Made by a program: the position numbers and the translations under genes
Assembly (NCBI GenBank): GCA_035628055.1
Contig: DASPKO010000186.1
Location: 1-15,845 of the forward strand
Length of the DNA: 15,845 nucleotides
Direction: 5' to 3'
Source: DASPKO01 sp035628055
GTDB lineage: Bacteria; Planctomycetota; Phycisphaerae; Phycisphaerales; UBA1924
In this document: positions 1 through 6,665 of the stretch, piece by piece
Layout of the letters: each line of letters opens with the position of its first letter
Position numbering within the stretch: position 1 is the first letter of the stretch
The notes under the pieces: generated by a model
The model's database searches: none
Told to the model about the DNA's origin: nothing
Seen by the model: only the letters and a program-made list of their open reading frames with translations

Positions 1-40
1 CGGTCATGCCGGCGCCCTTTGGGCCTCTGCCCATCGGCGG

Positions 41-2260
41 TCAGCCCACGTCGGCCAGGCCGAGCCACCGCCCGTGCGCCTTGAGGAGGCGGCGGCGGAG
101 CAGGGTCTCGGCGGGGTCGTCGAGAGAAGGGGAACGGGCGATCCACTCCTGGGCGTCGCGGCGGGCGAGGGTGAGAAGATCGAGGTCGCGCGTCAGGTCC
201 GCGGCCTTGAAGCCGGGCGCGCCGGCCTGGCGCGTGCCCAGGACCTCCCCGGGCCCGCGGAGCTGGGCGTCGCGCTCGGCGAGCGCGAACCCGTCGGAGA
301 GCGTGGCGATCGCCTCGAGGCGCGCGGCCGCGTCCTCGGTGGTGGGGTCGGCCAGGAGAAGGCAGACGCTGGGGCGGGGCCCCCGGCCGATGCGCCCGCG
401 GAGCTGGTGGAGCTGGGCCAGCCCGAAGCGGTCGGCGTTCTCGATGACCATGACCGTGGCGGCGGGGACGTCGATGCCGACCTCGATGACGGTCGTGGCG
501 ACCAGGGCGTCGATGAGGCCGCGGCGGAAGCGGTGCATGACGTGCTCGCGCTCGGCCCGGTCGAGGCGACCGTGGAGGGCGGCCAGGCGCTTGCCGGCGA
601 GCTCGCCCTGGGCCAGGCGGGCCATGACGGCCCGGAGGTCGGTGGCGGAGTCGGCCGAGTCGGCCTCGGGCCCCGCGGGGTCGATGGTCGGGACGACGAT
701 GTAGCCCTGGTCGCCCCTGTCGAGGCGCTCGCGCAGGAACCGGTACGCCTGCGCGGACTTGTCGGTGCCGAGCACGCGCGTAGTGATGGGGGAACGGCCG
801 GGGGGAAGCCCGCTGATGGTGGAGATGTCCAGATCGCCGTAGATGGTCAGGGCGAGCGTCCGGGGGATGGGCGTGGCGGTCATGACCAGCAGGTGCGGGG
901 CGACGTGCTGAGCGGGCGGGCCGCCGCGGGGGGCCGGCTCACCACAAAGGCCGGGCGCGCGGGTCGGGGCGCCGGCGCCCGTGTCTTGAGTGGAATCCGA
1001 GCGGCCGTCCGGCTCGGCGCCGCGGGCGCGCTGGCGGAGCTGGGCGCGCTGCGTGACCCCGAAGCGATGCTGCTCATCGATGATCGCCAGGGCGAGGGAG
1101 TGGAAGCGCACGTCCTGGGAGATGACGGCGTGGGTTCCGACGACGAGCTGCGCGCCGCCGGAAGCGATGGAGGCGAGCAGGTCCCGGCGGGCCGCGGCGG
1201 GGAGGCTGCCGGTGAGGAGGTGGGGTCGGACCCTCGAGCCGGCGAGGAGCTCGGAGATGGAGGCGAAGTGCTGCTCGGCGAGGAGCTCGGTCGGGGCCAT
1301 GAGGGCGGCCTGGTGACCCGCCGCGACCGCCAGGAGCATGGCGTAGAGGGCGACCGCGGTCTTGCCCGAGCCGACGTCGCCCTGGATGAGCCGGCTGGCG
1401 GGGGTAGGGCGGGCGAGGTCGGCGGCGACCTGGCCGATGACCTCCTCCTGGGCGGGGGTGAGCCGGAACGGGAAGCGTGCGCGGATGCGCTGATCGAGCT
1501 CGGGGGTGCTGGGCAACGGTGGGGCGCGGTGCTGGGCGCGGAGCTGGGCCCGGCGCAGGAAGACGGCGAGCTGGAGGAGCAGGAGCTCATCGAACGCGAG
1601 GCGCCGACGGGCATCGGCGGCCTCGGCCTGCGAGCCCGGGGCGTGGATCATGCGGTAGGCGTCGGCGAGCGCGGGAAGCTCGCGGGCGCGCCGGTACTCC
1701 TCGGGCAGGTGGTCCTCGATGAGCGGGAGGGCCTCGGGCAGGACCGAGCGGATCAGCGACTCGATCCGGCGCGAGGGGAGGGACTCGGTGGCGGGGTAGA
1801 TGGGTCGGAGGCGCTGGTCGGAGGCGGGCGGCTCGGCCTCATCGTCGAGGAGCTCGAGCCGGGGGTTCGAGACCTGGAGCCCCGGGCCGCGGCGCCGGGC
1901 CGGGCCGGTGACGCGGACGCGCAGCCCCGGGCGGACCTTGTCGCGCATGTATCCCATGTTGAACCAGACCAGGTCGAGGCGGCCGGTATGGTCCATGAGC
2001 ACGGCCTCGAGGCGCGGCGTGCGCCCGCGGGGGACGTAGCGCGCCGCGGCGATCTCGCCCCGCGCGGTGACCAGGGCGCCGGGGGTGAGGCGGTCGATGG
2101 TGGTCTCGGCCTCGAGGAGCTCGTGGCGCGCCGGGAGCGTGGCCAGGAGCTGGCCGAGATTGCTCACGCCCAGGCTCGCGGCCAGATCGGGAGCCAGGCG
2201 CCGGCCCAGGGCGCCGAGCTGGGAGATGGGCGTGGTGAGCGCGAGCGGCGGGCGGGCCAT
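41..2260 (-). CDS. recG: ATP-dependent DNA helicase RecG
   Basis: RecG remodels stalled replication forks and branch-migrates Holliday junctions in the cytoplasm. From the ATG at 2260 the product is 739 residues, slightly above the usual 680-700. The N-terminal wedge/OB region spans about 1-240. Helicase motifs are plain: Walker A GDVGSGKT at 294-301, DEQHRFGV at 395-402, TATPIPRT at 461-468, and IEVGIDVPAA followed by QLRGRIGRG at 592-627. The reading frame is open further upstream to 2380, but that start would overlap gatB, and the added residues look nothing like RecG. No Shine-Dalgarno is visible at 2260. gatB ends 67 bases upstream on the same strand, so the two are probably cotranscribed. 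A low-complexity insert sits between DEQH and TAT (see findings). Identity is certain; the start is likely. Confidence 0.95.
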   Translation of the reverse strand: MARPPLALTTPISQLGALGRRLAPDLAASLGVSNLGQLLATLPARHELLEAETTIDRLTPGALVTARGEIAAARYVPRGRTPRLEAVLMDHTGRLDLVWFNMGYMRDKVRPGLRVRVTGPARRRGPGLQVSNPRLELLDDEAEPPASDQRLRPIYPATESLPSRRIESLIRSVLPEALPLIEDHLPEEYRRARELPALADAYRMIHAPGSQAEAADARRRLAFDELLLLQLAVFLRRAQLRAQHRAPPLPSTPELDQRIRARFPFRLTPAQEEVIGQVAADLARPTPASRLIQGDVGSGKTAVALYAMLLAVAAGHQAALMAPTELLAEQHFASISELLAGSRVRPHLLTGSLPAAARRDLLASIASGGAQLVVGTHAVISQDVRFHSLALAIIDEQHRFGVTQRAQLRQRARGAEPDGRSDSTQDTGAGAPTRAPGLCGEPAPRGGPPAQHVAPHLLVMTATPIPRTLALTIYGDLDISTISGLPPGRSPITTRVLGTDKSAQAYRFLRERLDRGDQGYIVVPTIDPAGPEADSADSATDLRAVMARLAQGELAGKRLAALHGRLDRAEREHVMHRFRRGLIDALVATTVIEVGIDVPAATVMVIENADRFGLAQLHQLRGRIGRGPRPSVCLLLADPTTEDAAARLEAIATLSDGFALAERDAQLRGPGEVLGTRQAGAPGFKAADLTRDLDLLTLARRDAQEWIARSPSLDDPAETLLRRRLLKAHGRWLGLADVG

Positions 2261-2327
2261 CGGGAGGGGTCCGGAGATGTGGGCCGGAGAGAAGAGGCTT
2301 CGAGACGCGCGACGTGCCGGAGGCCGG

Positions 2328-3980
2328 TCACTCCTTCTGGCCGAGCGCACCCAGGACCTTGGCCCGGACGGCCTTGGCATCGGCGGTGCCGGCGCTGAGC
2401 TTCATGACGACGCCGACCAGCCGGCCCGCGGCGGCGAGCTTGCCCCCCCGGACGTCGTCGGCGACCTTGGGGTTCTCGGCGATGGCGCGCTCGATCCAGC
2501 CGGCCAGGGCGCCGTCGTCGCGGACGATCATGGAGCGGGCGACGAGGTCGGCCTCCTCGGGGTTTTCGGCGCGCCGGCGCACCTCCTCCGGGTCGAGGCC
2601 CTCGGCGCGGGCGACCGCCTCGTAGAGCCGCGCGGGGATGCCAGACAGTTCCCGGTCGGCCGCCACGGCCCGGCGCATCGCCTCCGCCAGATCGCAGAGC
2701 TTGCCGAAGAGCTCATCGGCGGTGGTGGAGGTGACGCGGTCCGCCTCGCGGAGCCTGACCAGGGCGGCGACCTGCCGGGGGGTGATCCCCAGCTCGCTGA
2801 TGAGGACTCCCGACTCGTTGGCCCGGCGGGCCCCGCTCTGGAGCAGGAGGTTGGCGCAGGCCTTGCCGGCGCGGGCGGGCTCGACGCCGGACCCGGCGGC
2901 GGCCTCGACACACTGCTCGTAGAACCGGCAGACGTCGCGCTCGTCGACGAGCGCCGCGGCCTCCTTGGCCCCGAGGGCGAACTCCGCGGCGTAGCGCGCG
3001 GCCCGGGCGGCGGGGAGCTCCGGCACGCGGGCGCGGACCTCCTCGACCCAGGCCGGGCTCACCTCGACGGGGAGCAGGTCGGGCTCGGGGAAGTAGCGGT
3101 AGTCGTGCGCGTCCTCCTTCTCGCGCTGCACGACGGTTCGGCCGGGGCTGCCGGCGGGGCCCTCGTCCCAGCCGCGCGTGACCTTCGTGCCGGCGCCCAT
3201 CTCGCGGCGGTCGGCCCTCCAGCGCGCGGGCTGGTCCTGCTCCTCGAACTCGATGGCGCCGCGGAGGGCCTTGAAGGAGTTGAGGTTCTTGATCTCGACG
3301 ATGGGGGTGCGGACCTGGCGCCCGTCGTCGAGGGTGAGCACGGTGTTGATGTTGGGCTCGAAGCGCATGTGCCCCTTCTGCATCACGCCCTCGCTGACGC
3401 CCAGGAAGCGGCAGATGTTGCGGAGCTGCTGGGCGAAGGCGACGACCTCCTGGGCGGAGGAGAAGTCCGGGGCGGTCACGATCTCAAGCAGCGGGGTGCC
3501 CGCGCGGTTGAGGTCGACGATCGAGAAATCGATGGCGTGCCCGCCCGGGCCCTCGTGGAGGAGCTTGCCGGCGTCCTCCTCGAGGTGGGCGCGGACGATG
3601 CCGACGCGCGCGCGCGCGTCGGGCCCGGTGCTCAGCTCGACGACGCCGTCGAAGCAGAGCGGGAGCTGGTACTGGGAGATCTGGTAGTTCTTGGGCAGGT
3701 CGGGGTAGTAGTAGCTCTTGCGGTCCCAGCGGGTGCGCTCGGCGATGCGGCAGCCCAGGGCGAGGCCGACCATCATGGCCATCTCGACAGCGGCCCGGTT
3801 CATGACGGGGAGGGCGCCGGGGAGGCCCAGGACGGTGGGGTCCAGGAGCGAGTTGGGGGGGGAGCCGTCGAACCGGTGGTGGGCGGGGTTGGGCGCGCGG
3901 GAGAACATCTTGGTGCGGGTGGCGAGTTCGACGTGGACTTCGAGCCCGACCATCAGCCGCACGCTGCGGATTTCGGCCAT
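2328..3980 (-). CDS. gatB: Asp-tRNA(Asn)/Glu-tRNA(Gln) amidotransferase subunit B
   Basis: GatB is the tRNA-binding and kinase subunit of the GatCAB complex, which amidates misacylated Glu-tRNA(Gln) and Asp-tRNA(Asn). The 550-residue product shows the family start GLEVHVEL (12-19), the signature YYYPDLPKNYQISQ (90-103), DLNRAGTPLLEIVT (156-169) and DYRYFPEPDL in the middle. A C-terminal YqeY-like tRNA-binding tail ends in a GK-LVGVVMK segment. It is longer than the common 475-500 residues. Part of the excess lies between the EIKNLNSFKALRGAI and DYRYFPEPDL segments. The ATG at 3980 gives the canonical N-terminus directly; no Shine-Dalgarno is visible. recG follows 67 bases downstream. gatC lies far away at 15170-15502 and gatA is not in the window. 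Confidence 0.96.
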   Translation of the reverse strand: MAEIRSVRLMVGLEVHVELATRTKMFSRAPNPAHHRFDGSPPNSLLDPTVLGLPGALPVMNRAAVEMAMMVGLALGCRIAERTRWDRKSYYYPDLPKNYQISQYQLPLCFDGVVELSTGPDARARVGIVRAHLEEDAGKLLHEGPGGHAIDFSIVDLNRAGTPLLEIVTAPDFSSAQEVVAFAQQLRNICRFLGVSEGVMQKGHMRFEPNINTVLTLDDGRQVRTPIVEIKNLNSFKALRGAIEFEEQDQPARWRADRREMGAGTKVTRGWDEGPAGSPGRTVVQREKEDAHDYRYFPEPDLLPVEVSPAWVEEVRARVPELPAARAARYAAEFALGAKEAAALVDERDVCRFYEQCVEAAAGSGVEPARAGKACANLLLQSGARRANESGVLISELGITPRQVAALVRLREADRVTSTTADELFGKLCDLAEAMRRAVAADRELSGIPARLYEAVARAEGLDPEEVRRRAENPEEADLVARSMIVRDDGALAGWIERAIAENPKVADDVRGGKLAAAGRLVGVVMKLSAGTADAKAVRAKVLGALGQKE

Positions 3981-4009
3981 GCAGGATGCTAAGCGGGCGG
4001 GGTAAAGGG

Positions 4010-4049
4010 ACGGAGCCGCGGAGCCACCGAGGCGCGGAGGGGCGGGGAC
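4010..4049. repeat. Degenerate 8-bp tandem repeat
   Basis: About five imperfect copies of an 8-base unit close to ACGGAGGC run head to tail: acggagcc, gcggagcc, accgaggc, gcggaggg and gcggggac. They lie just upstream of the gatB start codon. The period and consensus match the cleaner tract at 13435-13498, so I treat the two as one repeat family. No coding potential is assigned. Confidence 0.55.
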
Positions 4050-4082
4050 GGCACGAACCGGCCCCGCGCGGCGCGCTTGCGA

Positions 4083-4121
4083 GAAAAAAGAAACCGCGGC
4101 CCGGGGAAAGGTCGCGGTTTC
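4083..4121 (-). terminator. Rho-independent terminator of the FlgM-type gene
   Basis: A perfect 9-bp inverted repeat (gaaaccgcg at 4090-4098, cgcggtttc at 4113-4121) encloses a 14-base loop. On the minus strand the hairpin is followed at once by six U residues (4084-4089 read in reverse). This is the classical intrinsic terminator layout. It lies about 120 bases past the FlgM stop codon and ahead of gatB, so it should keep FlgM transcription out of the gatB-recG unit. The hairpin without a U tract would not work on the plus strand. Confidence 0.8.
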
Positions 4122-4240
4122 CTCCCTTCGAGGAGAAACGTGCTCGGGATTTGTGCTGGCCGATCGTCCGGCCGACTGGTGCGTTGATCCTGTGCTGGCC
4201 CTCCGGCCCTCTCCCGGCGGGGGCTGGGAGACGGGTGTCG
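4122..4240. other. Non-coding 3' region of the FlgM-type gene
   Basis: This stretch lies between the FlgM stop codon and its terminator and would be a 3' untranslated region on the minus strand. It carries the 10-mer tgtgctggcc twice (4152-4161 and 4191-4200), each copy followed within a few bases by tccggcc. The first copy can fold as a GGCCG/CGGCC hairpin (4158-4173). No gene is seen. Confidence 0.4.
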
Positions 4241-4516
4241 TTATGCCAGCAGGTCGAGGCTTCCGGTCATCCGCTCGGCGGCGATGTCGAGCTTGCCGTC
4301 GGTCTCGTAGGTGCCGGCGGCGAGCTCGGTGCGAACGCGGGTGACCAGGTCCCAGCGGACGGCGTCGTGGCCGACGAGCTTGAGCTCCGGGGCGGCGAGC
4401 TCGACGCGGTCGGCGGGGCGAGCCGCGGTGGCCTCGGCCCGCCCGGCCCGGTGGGGCCGCGGCCCGGCGGCGGGCGTATGGTCATGAGCCTGGCCAATGC
4501 CTGAGATGTGCGACAT
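4241..4516 (-). CDS. flgM: FlgM-type anti-sigma-28 factor
   Basis: FlgM proteins bind the flagellar sigma factor FliA (sigma-28) and block late flagellar transcription until the hook is complete, when FlgM is exported. The 91-residue product has a disordered, Pro/Ala-rich N-terminus, the DRVEL element (36-40) and a C-terminal helical segment, VRWDLVTRVRTELAAGTYET (53-72). The last part matches the family pattern of a helix followed by a G-x-Y turn, and a final helix ends in LDLLA. I chose the ATG at 4516 because AAGGAA lies 7 bases upstream; the frame extends to 4672, but the added 52 residues are unlike any FlgM. An intrinsic terminator follows. The neighbouring Maf/nonulosonate operon supports a flagellar role. 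The family is divergent, so the call rests on the C-terminal pattern. Confidence 0.75.
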   Translation of the reverse strand: MSHISGIGQAHDHTPAAGPRPHRAGRAEATAARPADRVELAAPELKLVGHDAVRWDLVTRVRTELAAGTYETDGKLDIAAERMTGSLDLLA

Positions 4517-4756
4517 CGTGGTTCCTTGCGGTGCCCGGCCCGGGGGGTCCCGGTCGGGCTGGGGTGAGCTGGCGGTGGGCGGTCCATCGCTCCGGGCGCC
4601 CGCGGGGTCCGTCCCGCGAGGCCTTGGGTTGGTCAATCTTGGCACTCCGTTTCCGTCACTGGCGGGCGTCATTGGGCCCGGGGTCGCACCCCATCTATCG
4701 ACGTTGCCTCAAAACGGCCTTGAGTGCCAGGGGCCCGGGACAATCACCGGCTAAGC

Positions 4757-4797
4757 GTTTGCCATTAAATAGGTTACAATGATAACCCCGACGGGGA
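4757..4797 (+). promoter_or_regulatory. AT-rich promoter candidate with Shine-Dalgarno
   Basis: In a very GC-rich window this short stretch is strikingly AT-rich. It contains TACAAT at 4775-4780, one base from the sigma-70 -10 consensus, but there is no good -35 box at normal spacing. GGGGA at 4793-4797 lies 5 bases before the ATG at 4803. Transcription from this -10 would give a leader of about 16 bases. The site lies between divergent genes. Confidence 0.35.
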
Positions 4798-4802
4798 CGC
4801 TG

Positions 4803-5819
4803 ATGAAAATCTTCACCCTTCGCTCCCCTGTTCGAAGCAGTCTCGGGAGCGCGGTTTTGTGCGCAGGGGTTGCGCTGGGAGCGGGCGGCGGCGCGGGCGC
4901 GGGCGAGCAGCCGGAGCGACAGCGCTCGAACGAGCGCCTGCGCGAGGAGGGCGAGAAGGTGTTCGCGCGGCCCGGGGCGCGCGACGCGGGCGCGGCGCGC
5001 GAGTCGGCCGCGGACGCATGGTCGATCATTCTGTACGCGTTCCGCGGGCCCGATGCGCGCGCCCTGGCGACCGAGGCGCTCCGCGCCACGCAGACGCAGG
5101 GGCGATTGCCGGAGGCGTTCATCCAGGAGCGCGGCGAGTCGGTGGTGATCGCGCTGGGGCGGTTCGCCGGCCCGGACGACCCGGAGGCCCAGGCGGAGAT
5201 TGCGCGGGTCAAGAGGCTGGTCGTGGAGCGCTCGCGCCCGTACGACCTCGCCTTCCTGGCGCCGCCCTACAAGGGGACGCTGCTGGGCGCGCGGCCGGAA
5301 TACAACCTGGTGAGCGCCGCGGCGCAGTTCCCCGGGCGTGCGAAGTACACGCTGCAGGTGGGGTTTTACGGGCGGGAGGAGCTGGCGTCGCCCTCGGAGG
5401 CCGACCTGCGGGAGTCGCGCCGCGCCGCGGAGGAGGCCGCCGCCCGGCTGCGGGCGGAGGGGGAGCTGGCGTACTACTTCCACGGTCCCAAGCGGAGCAT
5501 GGTGCTGGTGGGGGTCTTCGACGAGACCGACTTCGATCCGCAGACGCCCCGGTTCCGGAGCCCGCGGCTGGTGCAGACCCAGAAGCGCTTCCCGCACAAC
5601 CTGTACAACGGGAAGGCGATGAAGGCGCGGAGCCGGGAGCGGGAATGGCTGGTGGGGAGCGAGCTGGTGGCGATCCCGGAAGCTCCGGGAGGGCTGGCGG
5701 CCCGGACGGATGCCGGCGCCGGGGGGCGTGCTCCGGAGGCCCCGAGCCGGAGCGAGGGTGAGTTCAGGCCGGGCGTGAAGAGCCCGGGTGCGCAGAAGCC
5801 GCCGACGCGGCGGAGGTAG
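4803..5819 (+). CDS. Secreted protein with two SPOR-like units
   Basis: No named family is recognised with certainty. The 338-residue product begins MKIFTLRSPVRSSLGSAVLC, and residues 1-35 look like a Sec signal peptide; the cysteine at 20 lacks a proper lipobox. Two units of about 65 residues appear related: 72-138 (WSIILYAFRG ... SVVIALGRFAGPDDPEAQ) and 181-245 (KYTLQVGFYG ... RSMVLVGVFDETDFD). Each has a strand opening, a helix rich in Ala/Arg/Glu, then a V-x-L-G-x-F strand followed by acidic residues. This is the layout of SPOR domains, which bind peptidoglycan glycan strands lacking stem peptides. The tail from about 290 is low complexity. I chose the ATG at 4803 because GGGGA lies at the right distance and a signal peptide follows; a frame start at 4779 would disrupt both. 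It is transcribed away from the FlgM gene. Confidence 0.6.
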   Translation: MKIFTLRSPVRSSLGSAVLCAGVALGAGGGAGAGEQPERQRSNERLREEGEKVFARPGARDAGAARESAADAWSIILYAFRGPDARALATEALRATQTQGRLPEAFIQERGESVVIALGRFAGPDDPEAQAEIARVKRLVVERSRPYDLAFLAPPYKGTLLGARPEYNLVSAAAQFPGRAKYTLQVGFYGREELASPSEADLRESRRAAEEAAARLRAEGELAYYFHGPKRSMVLVGVFDETDFDPQTPRFRSPRLVQTQKRFPHNLYNGKAMKARSREREWLVGSELVAIPEAPGGLAARTDAGAGGRAPEAPSRSEGEFRPGVKSPGAQKPPTRRR

Positions 5820-5842
5820 GAGACGGGCCACCCGCGCGCTCG

Positions 5843-5874
5843 CGGCTCGGGCGGGCGTGGCGGCTCGGGCGGGC
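5843..5874. repeat. Short direct repeat between convergent genes
   Basis: The 14-mer cggctcgggcgggc occurs twice, at 5843-5856 and 5861-5874, separated by gtgg. It lies in the 81-base gap between the convergent SPOR-like and NTF2-like genes. No U-tract terminator is seen in this gap. Confidence 0.5.
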
Positions 5875-5900
5875 TGACGCCGGGCGCGCAGCGCGGGCAG

Positions 5901-6542
5901 CTACCCGAGCAGTTCCGCGGTCTCGAGGCGCCACGCGCCCTCGGGCCCGGCGCGCCAGTGCAGGCGCCACCAGGAGATGATGGGCGTCCCGGTCGCCTCC
6001 GGGGTGACACGGACCCGGGCGTGGGTGCGTCCGGCGTGGGGCGCATCGACAGCGGCCCGAACCTCGAGCACGCGGTACGTCTCGAGGCGCCATCCGCGCG
6101 ACGGGGCGCCGGCGACCTCGCCGAGGACGCGCTCGCGGGTGAGCGTCCCGCCGAGCGGACCGGCGCTCGCGGTCATGTCCTCGGTCAAGAAGGATGCGAG
6201 GCGCGCCGCGTCGCCCGCGGCGACCACGGCGACCAGCTCGCGGGTTCGGGCCGCCAGCTCCTCGCGGGGCGTGACGACCACGGCGGCCAAGGACCAGAGG
6301 GCGGCGCCGAGCAGGCCCAGACCGGCTGCGGCGAGCGCGCCGGCGCGCCGGCGGGCTTGGTTCCACAGGACGTACGCGGTGACGGCGGCGACGGCCAGCG
6401 CGGCCCAGGCGGGCCAGGGATTCTCCAGGAACAGGCGGGCGAGCGCCGGGGCGGGGGGAAGGGGCGCCGGCTCGTGCCCGCCGAGCCACGCCGGGACGGC
6501 CCCGGCCGGGGCGGTGACGAGGTGCGCGGCGGCGGCGGGCAT
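5901..6542 (-). CDS. Membrane protein with NTF2/SnoaL-like domain
   Basis: The 213-residue product has two predicted membrane helices, about 42-60 (PWPAWAALAVAAVTAYVLW) and 68-90, separated by a basic loop NQARRRAG. A soluble part follows, from about 94 to the end. It starts with a helix (RELVAVVAAGDAARLASFLT) typical of NTF2/SnoaL-like domains and closes with strands such as WWRLHWR and AWRLETAELL. In that superfamily the cone-shaped fold serves either as a small enzyme or as a ligand-binding module; nothing here tells which. The start at 6542 is preceded by AAGAA. TATAAG at 6552-6557 on the coding strand suggests a very short leader. It is divergent from the Maf operon and convergent with the SPOR-like gene. 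Function is unknown. Confidence 0.6.
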   Translation of the reverse strand: MPAAAAHLVTAPAGAVPAWLGGHEPAPLPPAPALARLFLENPWPAWAALAVAAVTAYVLWNQARRRAGALAAAGLGLLGAALWSLAAVVVTPREELAARTRELVAVVAAGDAARLASFLTEDMTASAGPLGGTLTRERVLGEVAGAPSRGWRLETYRVLEVRAAVDAPHAGRTHARVRVTPEATGTPIISWWRLHWRAGPEGAWRLETAELLG

Positions 6543-6551
6543 GGCGTTCTT

Positions 6552-6557
6552 CTTATA
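6552..6557 (-). promoter_or_regulatory. Possible -10 box of the NTF2-like membrane protein gene
   Basis: On the minus strand this reads TATAAG, five of six bases of the sigma-70 -10 consensus, 9 bases before the start codon at 6542. Transcription would begin only a few bases before the ATG, so the mRNA would be nearly leaderless. No good -35 box is seen. Confidence 0.25.
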
Positions 6558-6665
6558 CACACGCGGGGGGTCGCCGGTCGATGTTGCGTGAGGGTCCCGC
6601 CCTCGGCGGGCCGGGGATGCGGTACGTCCACCGCGTCGGTCGTCCTGGGCCCAGGTGTGAGCCGC

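Noticed and set aside
1..40. Possible start of a further minus-strand gene (ATG at 34 or 7) after recG
   Set aside because: Only about ten codons are inside the window, with no Shine-Dalgarno and nothing to identify.
74..2398. 774-residue plus-strand open frame opposite recG
   Set aside because: It mirrors recG codons in GC-rich DNA, is full of Gly/Glu/Ala/Arg, has no recognisable domain, and recG is beyond doubt.
2067..3992. 641-residue plus-strand open frame opposite gatB
   Set aside because: It is antisense to a certain gene, and its Gly/Ala/Asp/Val-rich composition is what reverse-complemented GC-rich codons give.
4639..4654. Possible sigma-54 promoter on the plus strand (TTGGCAC with downstream TTTCC)
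   Set aside because: The -24 half is good, but the essential GC of the -12 element is CC, and the site is about 150 bases before the gene.
5843..5874. Terminator between the convergent SPOR-like and NTF2-like genes
   Set aside because: The sequence is a GC-rich direct repeat, not an inverted repeat, and no U tract follows.
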